From: Mesorhizobium sp.
GTDB taxonomy: Bacteria; Pseudomonadota; Alphaproteobacteria; Rhizobiales; Rhizobiaceae
Assembly: GCA_004020545.1 (NCBI GenBank)
Contig: SAQE01000003.1
Coordinates: 186,001-250,000 of the forward strand
DNA length: 64,000 nt
Direction of reading: 5' to 3'
Shown: positions 34,468 to 43,542 of the stretch, piece by piece
Position numbering within the stretch: position 1 is the stretch's first letter
Layout of the letters: every line of letters begins with the position of its first letter
Position numbers and translations under genes: made by a program
The notes under the pieces: model-generated
The model's database searches: none
Seen by the model: only the letters and a program-made list of their open reading frames with translations
What the model was told of the DNA's origin: nothing

Positions 34468-35373
34468 CTAGGCCGCTCGCCTTGTCACGGCGAATTCGCT
34501 TCGTAGCCAGTCGGCGAAAGCCCTGGCCGGCTCGGAAAGATCCCGCAAATTTCTCGCCACCAGCCAGTAGGCACCGGACGCGACGTCGATGTCGAAGGGC
34601 TTGACCAGCGCGCCGGAAGCGAGCTCTTCGCCGATCTGCAAGAGATCGCCCAGTGCCACGCCGTGGCCGAGCAATGCCGCCTGCTTCGAAAGCGAAGCGT
34701 CGGCGAGCATTGGGCCGCGCGCGGGCACGGCATCGGCCGGCACGCCGGCCGCCTCGAACCAGCGCGCCCAGCTCTGGCGGTTTTCCTCGTGCAGCAGCGT
34801 GTAATGACGAAGGTCGATCGGCCTCTCCAGGGGAGGGCCGGCCGCCAGCAGCGCCGGCGACAGGACCGGTGAATCGACGGTCGAGGCCAGACGCTCGGCA
34901 TCGCTGCGCGGCCACGAGGTCGCGCGCTGGCTGAAGCGCAAGGCAAGCTCGGGCTGGTCGCTGCGGAACTCGGTCAGCCTCGGGTCGACGTCCAGGAAAA
35001 CGTCGATATCGGGCCGCAACTGGCGAAAGCGGTTGAGCCGCGGCACCAGCCATACCGCGGCAAGCGAGGGTTCGACGCTGACGCGCACCACCGACTGCGG
35101 CGGCGAGGTTGCCAGTTCCGAAAGCACCCGGTCGATGTCATCGAAGCTCCTGACCAATTGGTCGAGGAGCCGGCGACCGGCATCCGTCAGTTCGACGCGG
35201 CGATGGAGACGGAGAAACAAGGGCTGGTGCAGGAAGGTCTCGAGCTCTCGGATCTGCCGGCTGATCGCGGCCTGCGAAACGTAAAGCTCCTCCGCCGCGC
35301 GGCTGAAGCTCAAGTGCCGGCCGGCCATTTCGAAACTCCTCAGCGCCGTCAGCGGCAACCGGCCCCGCTTCAT
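34468..35373 (-). CDS. LysR family transcriptional regulator (GcvA-like)
   Basis: The 301-residue protein has an N-terminal winged helix-turn-helix (LPLTALRSFEMAGRHLSFSR, AAEELYVSQAAISRQIRELE) and a C-terminal effector domain (SVEPSLAAVWLVPRLNRFRQ onward). LPLTALRSFE is typical of the GcvA group (amino-acid and drug-resistance regulators such as AmpR). I start at MKRGRLPL (35373); an upstream ATG 5 codons earlier also exists. A class D beta-lactamase pseudogene lies 850 bp away, so an AmpR-like link is conceivable but unsupported. Confidence 0.9.
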   Translation of the reverse strand: MKRGRLPLTALRSFEMAGRHLSFSRAAEELYVSQAAISRQIRELETFLHQPLFLRLHRRVELTDAGRRLLDQLVRSFDDIDRVLSELATSPPQSVVRVSVEPSLAAVWLVPRLNRFRQLRPDIDVFLDVDPRLTEFRSDQPELALRFSQRATSWPRSDAERLASTVDSPVLSPALLAAGPPLERPIDLRHYTLLHEENRQSWARWFEAAGVPADAVPARGPMLADASLSKQAALLGHGVALGDLLQIGEELASGALVKPFDIDVASGAYWLVARNLRDLSEPARAFADWLRSEFAVTRRAA

Positions 35374-35388
35374 TTCGCATAACCTCAA

Positions 35389-35703
35389 GTTATTCGAAGC
35401 GGAAATTATACTCGTTTGAGGGCGAAGGCCAGCGGCAGTCTAATCGATGCTCGAAGGAGACCTGCCATGAACCAGTTGCTGGCCATTTTGAGCGACGTCG
35501 TACGGATCGCCACCTTTCAGTGGCGTGGCGAAGCCGCGCGCAGCCGCTGTTGCCATGATCAGCAAGATGCTGCCTTTCACCATGCCCCGTGGACCGACAG
35601 GCATCCCACCCGCCGATCCAGGCCATGAGAGCAAAAGGGCATTGCGTTCCGGGTCTGAAGCCCACATCTATCGCGCAGCGAAACGCGCTGCGGAGCAGAT
35701 TGG
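35389..35703. other. Region between the LysR gene and yidD
   Basis: 315 nt. It contains the short frame 35467-35628 with a good SD, but nothing else I can identify. The LysR promoter and its operator should lie near 35380-35460; an ATAACnnnAAGTTAT-like piece at about 35381-35396 (CATAACCTCAAGTTATTCG) fits a LysR half-palindrome. Confidence 0.4.
35467..35628 (+). CDS. Possible 53-aa peptide divergent from LysR (perhaps truncated gene)
   Basis: An ATG with a strong GAAGGAGACC Shine-Dalgarno opens MNQLLAILSDVVRIATFQWR, but the rest (CCHDQQDAAF and an Arg/Pro-rich end) looks out-of-frame. It may be the start of a small gene disrupted by a frameshift or deletion near 35530. I do not recognise the family. 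Confidence 0.35.
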   Translation: MNQLLAILSDVVRIATFQWRGEAARSRCCHDQQDAAFHHAPWTDRHPTRRSRP

Positions 35704-36078
35704 TTGGCTGACCACCATGGGCATATGCACAGCGTCCGGCCTATCCAGCCCGGGCGCAACTGGCCAGGCCCCTGGCGCAAGACGCCGGGCCGCGTCCTCG
35801 GCACGTCGCTCGTGCGCCTTTACCAACTGACGCTCTCCGGCTTCGTTGGCAACACCTGCCGGCATCTGCCGACCTGTTCCGAATACGCGCATGAGGCGAT
35901 CGCGCGCCACGGCTTGTGGGCTGGCGGCTGGATGGCGCTGTTCCGTGTTTCGCGCTGCGGGCCTTTCGGGACGCATGGCATCGACCGCGTGCCGGAAACG
36001 CTTGCTGAGCGTTATGTCTGGTTCATGCCGTGGCGCTACTGGCAGATCGGCAGGAAACGCGGGCAAGCCGATGGCTGA
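35704..36078 (+). CDS. yidD: Membrane protein insertion efficiency factor YidD
   Basis: The 124-residue protein helps YidC-dependent membrane insertion. The core motif LYQLTLSGFVGNTCRHLPTC followed by SEYAHEAIARHGLWAGGW is diagnostic (conserved Cys pair), and PFGTHGIDRVPE closes the domain. The start is uncertain: a TTG at 35704 has GGAGCAGA ahead of it, and the first ATG in frame is 35725. Confidence 0.92.
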   Translation: MADHHGHMHSVRPIQPGRNWPGPWRKTPGRVLGTSLVRLYQLTLSGFVGNTCRHLPTCSEYAHEAIARHGLWAGGWMALFRVSRCGPFGTHGIDRVPETLAERYVWFMPWRYWQIGRKRGQADG

Positions 36079-36219
36079 TCGCATCGATGTTTCGCAGGCT
36101 GTGTTTACGATCCGGTAGGGTTAACGACAAGCTGCACAAACACTGCGAATTTGAGACAAAATCGAGACAACAGGCCCCGCTAAGCCGCTCTGCGTAATCC
36201 CTTTCAGGAGTGAGCTTCG

Positions 36220-37030
36220 ATGCGCCAGATGGACCGCTATCCGTTCTTTATTGCCGTTATTCTGTTCCTTCTGGCCTGGATGCTCGGCCTGCCGATGCGG
36301 GCGCAATCGGCGCCCCTTGCAGACATCCACTGCACGCTGATCCAGGATTCGGAAAGTGGCGCGACGCTTTATCAGGACGGCGTCTGCGACCAGCGCGTCA
36401 GCCCGGCTTCCACCTTCAAGGTGCCCCTGGCGCTGATCGGCTACGATGCCGGGATACTGAGCGACCAGCGCACGCCGAGCTGGGACTACAAGCCGGAGTT
36501 CAACGCGGTGAAGCGTGACCGCAAGACCGTCGATCCGACGATCTGGGAACGCGATTCCATCATCTGGTACTCGCGCGAGATCACGCGTCGGCTCGGTTCG
36601 AAAAGTTTCGCCGGCTACGTATCGAAATTCGGCTACGGCAATGTGGATGTCTCAGGCCAGCGCCGGCAAGAATGACGGCCTGACCAATTCCTGGGTGGAT
36701 TCCTCGCTCGAAATCTCGCCCGTCGAGCAGACGGCGTTCCTGCGCCGACTGCTGGCCGGCAAAATGCCGGTGTCGGAGAAGGCGCATGAGATGACAAAAG
36801 CGATCATCCCGAGCTTCAAGGCCGGCGACTGGACGGTGCAAGGCAAGACCGGCAGCACAGCGCTCGGTAAGAACAAGCGGTCGCTTGGCTGGTTCGTCGG
36901 CTGGGCCGAGAAGGATGGCCGCCGCATCGTGTTCGCCCGGCTGGTCGTCGACGCCAAGCGCGGCGACATGCCGAAGGGGCCAGCGACGCGGGCGGCTTTC
37001 CTGAAGGATCTGCCGCGGCTGGTGAAGTGA
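36220..37030 (+). pseudogene. Class D (OXA-like) beta-lactamase, +1 frameshift near 36660
   Basis: Frame 1 (36220-36675) starts with a signal peptide (to about SAPLAD), then [16 protein letters not shown] (STFK active-site Ser-Lys), [13 protein letters not shown] and [11 protein letters not shown]. At 36656-36662 the reading shifts by one base; frame 2 goes on [20 protein letters not shown] and WTVQGKTGSTALGKNKRSLG (KTG) to the stop at 37030. All class D motifs (STFK, FGYGN, KTG) survive and the joined length (about 270 aa) is normal. Therefore it is a very recent pseudogene or a sequencing error. Confidence 0.85.
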
Positions 37031-37036
37031 CCGATT

Positions 37037-37873
37037 TCAAACGCTTCGGCGGGCGCGAAGAATGTGCCCGCCGGAATTGCTGCGGCCGGCGTTAGCGGCT
37101 CTGGCAAAACGGGCGGCGATGGCGCCGCTTTCGAGATCTTCGATTTCGTCGAAGCCGAGATCATTGAGGGATTTCGCCAGCGCGCTGGGATCAAAGAAGC
37201 TGATCCAGGGCTCGCCGACCGATGCGACGCGCCCGGCATGGAAGGCAAGTGCAGCCTGTCCGGCCGCATTGCGGTTCTCAGCCGGTTCGCTGTAGTCGAA
37301 CACGACCTCGCAGCCGGGGATGCCGGCGATGTAGGAGAGCGTGCTGAAGATCGCTTCGCGCGTCAGATAAGGCAACACTCCAAGCCACATGAAAAAACCT
37401 GCCTCGGTCGGCTTGAAACCGGCGGACGACAGTTCCTCCGACAGAAGCTGGCGCTCGAAATTCACCGGCACAAATTTGGTGCCCAGCGGCTCTGCGAGGC
37501 CGGCATCGGCGATGAGCCGGCGTTTCCAGGCTTGCGTTGCCGGGTGATCGACCTCGAAGACCGCGAGATCGGGGTGTGGGTTGCGCAGCGAAAATGTGTC
37601 GAGACCGGCGCCGAGCACCACGAGCTGGCGAATACCGCGCCGTACGGACGCCGCCAGCCAATCCTCGGCGAGGCGGGCGCGCGCTGCCACGAACAGGCGC
37701 ATGCGGCGGCTGTGCTCGTCTTCTTGATCGAGCTCCTCTGCCGCCGGGGCGCCGTCACCCAGAATTGTTATGGCGTAGCGGTCGCGAAACAGTCCTGCCT
37801 GCGGTGAAAATTGATGCACTGCCCGCAAGCGCGCGACGCGAAGGGCGGTTTGACTGGGTGTGGCGTCTTCCAT
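37037..37873 (-). CDS. SAM-dependent methyltransferase, leucine carboxyl methyltransferase-like family
   Basis: The 278-residue protein has VVLGAGLDTFSLRNPHPDLA (SAM-binding GxGxD) near residue 90, VFEVDHPATQAWKRRLI and FMWLGVLPYLTREAIFSTLS, the layout of the PPM1/LCMT-like S-adenosyl methyltransferases known from mycobacteria. Substrate unknown. The start could be MEDATPS (37873) or MDDRMED (37885). It ends 6 nt from the beta-lactamase stop, tail to tail. Confidence 0.85.
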   Translation of the reverse strand: MEDATPSQTALRVARLRAVHQFSPQAGLFRDRYAITILGDGAPAAEELDQEDEHSRRMRLFVAARARLAEDWLAASVRRGIRQLVVLGAGLDTFSLRNPHPDLAVFEVDHPATQAWKRRLIADAGLAEPLGTKFVPVNFERQLLSEELSSAGFKPTEAGFFMWLGVLPYLTREAIFSTLSYIAGIPGCEVVFDYSEPAENRNAAGQAALAFHAGRVASVGEPWISFFDPSALAKSLNDLGFDEIEDLESGAIAARFARAANAGRSNSGGHILRARRSV

Positions 37874-38115
37874 CCGGTCATCCAAATCCGTCCCGGGACC
37901 GTTCGCAAGTCTTCGCGACCAAGCTGCGATATCGCTGGTGACATTTCCTGACGGGGCTCTTTACCTGGCGCGACACTGCCTCTAAAACCGCGCCCGCTGG
38001 CTATCGTCCATGTGATTGGCGCCTCCGGCTAAACCCTCTGCATGCTCCAGCGCATTCCTGCGACATGCATTTTCACCACCCGCGCTCGTTTGCGGGACTG
38101 GATAGGAGACCTCTG

Positions 38116-40089
38116 ATGCTGAATCCCGTTTCCCTGACATTTCCCGATGGTTCGGTCCGCGACTACGACGCGGCGATGACCGGCGCGGGTCTTGCCGAAT
38201 CGATCTCGAAGTCGCTGGCCAAGAAGGCCGTAGTTTATGCGATCGACGGCACCGTGCGCGACCTTTCCGACCCGCTCGGCAAGTCCGGCAAGGTCGAGAT
38301 CATCACCCGCGACGACCCGCGCGCGCTGGAGCTCATCCGCCATGACGCTGCACACGTGCTGGCCGAGGCCGTGCAGGAGCTTTGGCCGGGAACGCAGGTG
38401 ACCATCGGGCCGGTGATCGAGAACGGGTTCTATTACGACTTCGCGAGGAACGAGCCGTTCACGCCGGAGGATTTCCCGGTGATCGAAAAGAAGATGCGCG
38501 AGATCATTCAGCGCAACAAGCCGTTCACCAAGGAGGTCTGGTCGCGCGAGAAGGCGAAGAAGGTCTTTGCCGAAAAGGGCGAGCGCTACAAGGTCGAGTT
38601 GGTCAACGCCATTCCCGAAGACCAGGACATCAAGATCTACGCCCAGGGCGACTGGTTCGACCTCTGCCGTGGGCCGCATATGGCTTCGACCGGGCAGGTC
38701 GGCAACGCCTTCAAGCTGATGAAGGTGGCGGGCGCCTATTGGCGCGGCGATAGCAACAACCCGATGCTGACGCGCATCTACGGCACTGCCTTTGCCGACC
38801 AGGCGCAGCTCGAGGCTTACCAGACGCTGCTGGAAGAAGCCGAAAAGCGCGACCACCGCAAGCTCGGCCGCGAGATGGACCTGTTCCATTTCCAGGAGGA
38901 GGGGCCCGGCGTCGTCTTCTGGCACGCCAAGGGCTGGAAGATGTTCCAGAACCTGGTCAACTACATGCGCCGCCGCCTCGACGAGCACGGTTACCAGGAG
39001 GTCAACGCGCCGCAGGTGCTGGACAAGAGCCTTTGGGAAACCTCCGGCCACTGGGGCTGGTATCGCGATGCGATGTTCAAGGTCACGGTCGCCGGCGACG
39101 ATACCGACGACGAACGCGTCTTCGCGCTGAAGCCGATGAACTGTCCCGGCCACGTGCAGATCTTCAAGCATGGGTTGAAGTCTTACCGCGAACTGCCCGT
39201 AAAGCTTGCCGAGTTCGGCAATGTGCACCGCTACGAACCGTCGGGAGCGCTGCACGGGCTGATGCGCGTGCGCGGCTTCACGCAGGACGACGCGCATATC
39301 TTCTGCACCGAGGAGCAGCTGGCCGCGGAATGCCTGCGCATCAACGACCTGATCCTGTCGACCTATGCCGATTTCGGCTTCGACGAGGTCGCTGTGAAGC
39401 TGTCGACGCGGCCGGACAAGCGCGTCGGCACAGACGAAGCCTGGGACCATGCCGAGGCGATCATGAGCAATGTGCTGGAGACGATCCGCATGCGCTCTGG
39501 CAACAGCATCAAGACCTCGATCAATCCGGGCGAGGGCGCCTTCTATGGGCCAAAGTTCGAATATGTGCTGAAGGACGCCATCGGCCGCGAATGGCAGTGC
39601 GGCACCACGCAGGTCGACTTCAACCTGCCGGAGCGTTTCGGCGCCTTCTATATCGGCTCGGATTCGGAGAAGAAGCAGCCGGTCATGGTGCATCGCGCGG
39701 TGTGCGGCTCGATGGAGCGCTTCCTCGGCATCCTGATCGAGAACTATTCCGGCCATTTCCCGCTGTGGTTCGCGCCGCTGCAGGTGGTGGTGGCGACAAT
39801 CACCTCCGATGCCGACGAGTATGCGATGAAGGTTGTCGAGCGGCTGAAGGCAGTGGGCCTGCTGGCAGAAGCCGACCTGCGCAACGAGAAGATCAACTAC
39901 AAGGTGCGCGAGCACAGCCTAGCCAAGGTGCCGGTCATCCTCGTCTGCGGCAAACGTGAGGCGGAGGAGGAAACCGTCAATATCCGGCGGCTCGGCTCCC
40001 GCGACCAGGAATCGCTCAAGCTCGCCGATGCGGTGAAATCGCTCGCCGACGAGGCGGTCTCTCCGGACCGCAAGCGCCGCGCGGCTTGA
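38116..40089 (+). CDS. thrS: Threonine--tRNA ligase
   Basis: The 657-residue enzyme has a TGS domain (residues 1-62; [18 protein letters not shown]), the second editing domain with [12 protein letters not shown] (HxxxH), the class II catalytic core ([13 protein letters not shown] with zinc Cys, [14 protein letters not shown] motif 2, [18 protein letters not shown] motif 3) and a C-terminal anticodon domain. The start at 38116 follows AGGAGAC; the frame reaches 17 codons upstream, but without SD. Followed by a clear terminator. Confidence 0.97.
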   Translation: MLNPVSLTFPDGSVRDYDAAMTGAGLAESISKSLAKKAVVYAIDGTVRDLSDPLGKSGKVEIITRDDPRALELIRHDAAHVLAEAVQELWPGTQVTIGPVIENGFYYDFARNEPFTPEDFPVIEKKMREIIQRNKPFTKEVWSREKAKKVFAEKGERYKVELVNAIPEDQDIKIYAQGDWFDLCRGPHMASTGQVGNAFKLMKVAGAYWRGDSNNPMLTRIYGTAFADQAQLEAYQTLLEEAEKRDHRKLGREMDLFHFQEEGPGVVFWHAKGWKMFQNLVNYMRRRLDEHGYQEVNAPQVLDKSLWETSGHWGWYRDAMFKVTVAGDDTDDERVFALKPMNCPGHVQIFKHGLKSYRELPVKLAEFGNVHRYEPSGALHGLMRVRGFTQDDAHIFCTEEQLAAECLRINDLILSTYADFGFDEVAVKLSTRPDKRVGTDEAWDHAEAIMSNVLETIRMRSGNSIKTSINPGEGAFYGPKFEYVLKDAIGREWQCGTTQVDFNLPERFGAFYIGSDSEKKQPVMVHRAVCGSMERFLGILIENYSGHFPLWFAPLQVVVATITSDADEYAMKVVERLKAVGLLAEADLRNEKINYKVREHSLAKVPVILVCGKREAEEETVNIRRLGSRDQESLKLADAVKSLADEAVSPDRKRRAA

Positions 40090-40115
40090 TTTCCTGAATC
40101 TCCAATCTCTCCTCG

Positions 40116-40145
40116 AATGGCGGTGGCATGGCCCACCGCCATTTT
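40116..40145 (+). terminator. Rho-independent terminator of thrS
   Basis: AATGGCGGTGG (40116-40126) pairs perfectly with CCACCGCCATT (40133-40143), followed by TT. It lies 26 nt behind the thrS stop. Confidence 0.8.
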
Positions 40146-40181
40146 CACATGCCTGTCACGCCAAACCTGTAACGAGCCGCC

Positions 40182-41123
40182 ATGCTCAAGCTGAAACTGC
40201 GGGAAAGACCCTTTCCTGAGCTCTCTTATGCCAACCAGCATCAGCCGGCGCTGACGCGGTGGTTCATCCATTCGGTCGAAGGGCTCTCGGGACGCGACCG
40301 CTTCGCCGTGCTCTATGATTTCTGGCGCCGCCAGGTCGCCCCAACGGGTGAACGTGTGTTCAGCCGCATGCTGGAGCTGATCGATGTCAAGGTACGCAAC
40401 GCCGCCCAGTGGCCGCCGGTGAATTTGCCGGACACGCCGCTGGTCATCGTCGCCAACCACCCGTTCGGTATCGGCGACGGCATTGCCGTCCTGTCGCTCG
40501 TCGAGCAGCTCGGCCGTCCGTTCCGGGTCATGATCCACAAGGATCTGCTGAGGATCCGTGAGATGGAGGCCTATTCGCTACCGATCGATTTTTCCGAGAC
40601 CAAGGAAGCGCTGAAGAACAACATGGCCGTGCGCCATGAGGCGGTGCGGCTGCTGAAGGAAGGCGTCACCATCGTCGTCTTTCCCGCCGGCGGCGTCGCC
40701 ACGGCGCCGAAAGGCTTCGGCCGGGCGATCGACCTGCCGTGGAAGATGTTCCCGGCCAAGCTCATCCAGGAAGCCAAGGCTTCGGTCATCCCGATGCATT
40801 TCTCAGGCCAGAACGGCCGTCTGTTCCACCTCGTCAGCGGGCCGATGAACATGGCCGAGCGCGACAACCGCGTGGCGAAGTTCGTCGGCAAGGCATCGCT
40901 GACGCTGCGGACGTCCTTGCTCATCCGCGAGTTCGCACGGCTGTCCGGCAAGGTGATCGAGGTGCGCGTCGGCGATGTGCTGAAGTGGAACGAACTGGAG
41001 CCGCTGCGCGACCGTAAGGCGCTGCTCGACCGGCTTTATCGCGCCGTTTTCGATCTGGCATCGCCGGCCGCGCCGAGGGGACGCGTACCGTTCCTGCCGA
41101 AGCGGATGCGCAAGGCCGCCTGA
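40182..41123 (+). CDS. PlsC-like acyltransferase (OlsA / lysophospholipid acyltransferase type)
   Basis: The 313-residue protein has the acyltransferase motifs: VIVANHPFGIGDG (NHxxxxD type, with Pro after His), LLRIREMEAYSLPIDFSE and VVFPAGGVATAPKG (the block III E/FPEG equivalent). The membrane anchor is short, with the core peripheral. Members esterify lysophospholipids or lyso-ornithine lipids; the N-terminal LYDFWRRQVAPTGERVFSRM is seen in proteins related to OlsA. Substrate not provable. Confidence 0.82.
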   Translation: MLKLKLRERPFPELSYANQHQPALTRWFIHSVEGLSGRDRFAVLYDFWRRQVAPTGERVFSRMLELIDVKVRNAAQWPPVNLPDTPLVIVANHPFGIGDGIAVLSLVEQLGRPFRVMIHKDLLRIREMEAYSLPIDFSETKEALKNNMAVRHEAVRLLKEGVTIVVFPAGGVATAPKGFGRAIDLPWKMFPAKLIQEAKASVIPMHFSGQNGRLFHLVSGPMNMAERDNRVAKFVGKASLTLRTSLLIREFARLSGKVIEVRVGDVLKWNELEPLRDRKALLDRLYRAVFDLASPAAPRGRVPFLPKRMRKAA

Positions 41124-41169
41124 CGTATCGGCCAGAGCGGGTTCGCCGACCCTCTCCAAGTATTTGTTT

Positions 41170-41218
41170 CTACGCAATTCCGGACGGAAAACCGCTGCCG
41201 CACTTTTCCTGGAATTAA
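41170..41218. repeat. Rhizobial REP-like palindrome (copy 4)
   Basis: CTACGCAATTCCGGACGGAA followed by AACCGCTGCCGCACTTTTCC and GGAATT. The outer arms AATTCC/GGAATT and inner GGAAAA/TTTTCC frame the shared core. It spans the acyltransferase to PEGA-like gene junction; its right end touches the stop of the next gene. Confidence 0.7.
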
Positions 41219-42180
41219 TCCGCGCCTTCCTCCGGATCGATGGCGGATGACTCGTTGGCCACAACCTCGATTTCCTGGTTCTGGCCGGCCACGACGGTGA
41301 AGTCCTTCTGGTAGATGCGGTCGCGGTTCTTGGCGATGATGGTGTATTGGCCTTCGGCCAGCACCATAGAGGCGAAGGCGCCGACGGCTTCCTTGATAGG
41401 ATCGCCGGATTCGTTGAGCAGGGACCAGGAGGTGTCGGCGATGGCTTCACCGCCGGGCTCGCGCACCAGCTTCATCGTCATCTCGGCCGCGCGGTGCTCG
41501 ACGGTCGCCTCCGTCAGCTTGCCGGCCTCGACCCGGATGTCGGAGCGGATCACCGCGTTGACCGCGCCATAGGTCGAGACGACGTGGTAGGTGCCGGCGT
41601 TCAGCCGCACCACCGAGTTCGGCTCGACATCGGGGGCGATCAGCGCGCGGTCGCCATTGGCCTCGGCCTGGCCTTCATAGATCGAAAAGCGGAGTTTCTT
41701 CGGCAGGATATGCGCGCCGCCCGACGTCACGGCGTCAAGTTTCAGGCCGCCGGCGTCGAGGACCAGGCTCTCGCGCTTGGCATCCTTGCCGACGGTGATG
41801 CGTTTGGTCGCTCCGGCTCGCCCATAGGAGGCGTGGACCAGATAGCTGCCCGGGTCGAGCTGGAACACGGCCGTGCCGCCATGCGCGGATGCCACCATCG
41901 GCAGCTTGCCGTCGCTGGCGGGCTCCGGTCTGAACACGCGCCACACGATGCCGCGTGTGATGTCGGCGCCCTTGTCGGTGAGTTGCGCCGAAAGAATGAT
42001 CGCGCCACCATTGCCGAGCGCCAGCGCTCTCTCGCTCTTCGGCGTCGCATAGCTCGAAATGCCCGGCAGCTTGATGTCGCCGACGTCGTTGGCGTTCTGG
42101 GCCAGCGCGAAGGACACCGGCACCGCGAACAGCGCGGCGCATAGTGCGATCACGAAAAGGCGCAGAGTCCCCTCAAACAT
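41215..42180 (-). CDS. Secreted protein with repeated PEGA/beta-sandwich-like domains
   Basis: The 321-residue precursor has a signal peptide (LFVIALCAALFAVPVSFALA). It then repeats a motif of the form G-x-Y-x-V-x-(A/S)-x-Y-G: PGSYLVHASYGRAG, AGTYHVVSTYGAVN and EGQYTIIAKNRDRIYQ, each followed by a VxAG or VGK strand. These are PEGA/carboxypeptidase-regulatory-like beta-sandwiches, about three copies. Likely periplasmic and structural or binding. The start at 42180 follows AAGG; an ATG 12 codons up is also open. Ends acidic (AIDPEEGAD). Confidence 0.78.
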   Translation of the reverse strand: MFEGTLRLFVIALCAALFAVPVSFALAQNANDVGDIKLPGISSYATPKSERALALGNGGAIILSAQLTDKGADITRGIVWRVFRPEPASDGKLPMVASAHGGTAVFQLDPGSYLVHASYGRAGATKRITVGKDAKRESLVLDAGGLKLDAVTSGGAHILPKKLRFSIYEGQAEANGDRALIAPDVEPNSVVRLNAGTYHVVSTYGAVNAVIRSDIRVEAGKLTEATVEHRAAEMTMKLVREPGGEAIADTSWSLLNESGDPIKEAVGAFASMVLAEGQYTIIAKNRDRIYQKDFTVVAGQNQEIEVVANESSAIDPEEGAD

Positions 42181-42342
42181 GCCTTGCGTTGAAGCCCAAG
42201 GCGGTGGCAATTTCAAGGCTTAAGAGCCTGCCGCGTTCCACCAGGGCTCTTTATCCGGCGCAGAATGTGCCATTGCCCGAGCCGCCCGACCTCCCGATGG
42301 CGCGCTTCAGCTCAAAATTGAATGCTTAGGAGACTTGCGCCC

Positions 42343-42927
42343 ATGGCGTCGCCGATCATCGACTTCCTGCTGACCCGCAATTCCGCGCCCATTCCCGATC
42401 TCAAGGAGCCGGCGCCGAGCGATGCGGAGATCGCCACGATGATCGCAGCCGCCTCGCGCGTTCCTGATCATGGCCGGCTCGAGCCCTGGCGGTTCATCCT
42501 CTACCGCGGCGAGGCGCGGATCGAGATCGGCAAGAAGCTCGCGGCCCTTGCCGAGCAGCGCGAGGGGCCGTTGCCGGAAGGGCGGCGCAACCAGGAGCTG
42601 GCGCGCTTCTCGCGCGCGCCGCTGGTGATCGGCGTGGTGTCGGTGCCGAGGGAGAACCCCAAGATCCCGCAATGGGAGATGTTCCTGTCGGGCGGAATGG
42701 CGGCTATGAATCTGATGATCGCGGCCAATGCGCTGGGCTATGGCACCAACATGATCAGCAACTGGTATTCCGACGTCGCAGAGGGCAGGGCGATCCTCGG
42801 GCTGTCGCCGCAGGAGCGCGTCATCGGCTTCGTCCATATCGGCTCATACCAGGGACCTGCGCCGGAGCGGCCGCGGCCCGATCCGGCGAAGCTCTATGCC
42901 GACTACAGAGGGCCCTGGGCCGGATAG
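42343..42927 (+). CDS. Nitroreductase family protein (YdjA-like)
   Basis: The 194-residue flavoprotein begins MASPIIDFLLTRNSAPIPDL. The RNSAP and ASRVPDHGRLEPWRFI segments give the FMN phosphate-binding and active-site parts, and AANALGYGTNMISNWY is the second conserved block. Family members reduce nitro compounds and quinones with NAD(P)H. GGAGACTTG gives the SD for 42343; a start 7 codons upstream overlaps it. Six nt later the flavin reductase gene starts, so they form a flavin pair. Confidence 0.9.
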   Translation: MASPIIDFLLTRNSAPIPDLKEPAPSDAEIATMIAAASRVPDHGRLEPWRFILYRGEARIEIGKKLAALAEQREGPLPEGRRNQELARFSRAPLVIGVVSVPRENPKIPQWEMFLSGGMAAMNLMIAANALGYGTNMISNWYSDVAEGRAILGLSPQERVIGFVHIGSYQGPAPERPRPDPAKLYADYRGPWAG

Positions 42928-42933
42928 GATCAT

Positions 42934-43542
42934 ATGTTCTACGAGCCTTCCAAGGGCCACGGCCTGCCGCACGATCCGTCGAAGGCGATCGTGGCGCCGC
43001 GCCCCATCGGATGGATCTCGACATTGAACAAGGCCGGCGAGATCAACCTCGCGCCCTATTCCTTCTTCAATGCGTTTTCCACGCGCCCCTTCATCGTCTG
43101 GTTCTCGTCCGAAGGCGCGAAGGACAGCGCCACCTTCGCTGAAGAGACAGGCGAATTCGTCGCCAATCTCGTCAGCCGTGAGCTGGCAGAGAAGATGAAC
43201 CGCACGGCTGTCGATGCGCCGCGCGGCGTTAGCGAGTTCGGCTACGCCGGTCTCGCCATGGCGCCGTCGCGCCTCGTCGCGCCGCCGCGTGTGGCGGAAG
43301 CGCCCGCGGCGCTCGAATGCAAGGTGACGGAAATCCTCCGGCCACGGGCGCTGGACGGCACGCAGACCAGCGCCATCGTCGTCGCCGGCGAGGTCGTCGG
43401 CGTCCATATCGACGACGCCTATCTCAGGGACGGCCAGTTCGATATCGTCAAGGCCGGCAATGTCGGCCGGCTCGGCTACATGGACTATGCCAGCGTCAAC
43501 GAGATTTTCTCGATGCGGCGGCCGCGCTGGGGGAAGGATTAG
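42934..43542 (+). CDS. Flavin reductase-like (FMN-binding split barrel) protein
   Basis: The 202-residue protein shows the DIM6/NTAB pattern: AIVAPRPIGWISTLNKAGEI at the start (flavin binding), APYSFFNAFSTRPF, ETGEFVANLVSRELAEKMN. Such proteins supply or use reduced FMN. It follows the nitroreductase by 6 nt. The last 47 bases overlap convergently with the TetR gene, which could make their expression antagonistic. Confidence 0.92.
   Translation: MFYEPSKGHGLPHDPSKAIVAPRPIGWISTLNKAGEINLAPYSFFNAFSTRPFIVWFSSEGAKDSATFAEETGEFVANLVSRELAEKMNRTAVDAPRGVSEFGYAGLAMAPSRLVAPPRVAEAPAALECKVTEILRPRALDGTQTSAIVVAGEVVGVHIDDAYLRDGQFDIVKAGNVGRLGYMDYASVNEIFSMRRPRWGKD

Noticed and set aside
37886-38115. T-box or attenuator ahead of thrS
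   Set aside because: There is no Thr-codon run, no T-box consensus and no terminator/antiterminator pair in the leader.
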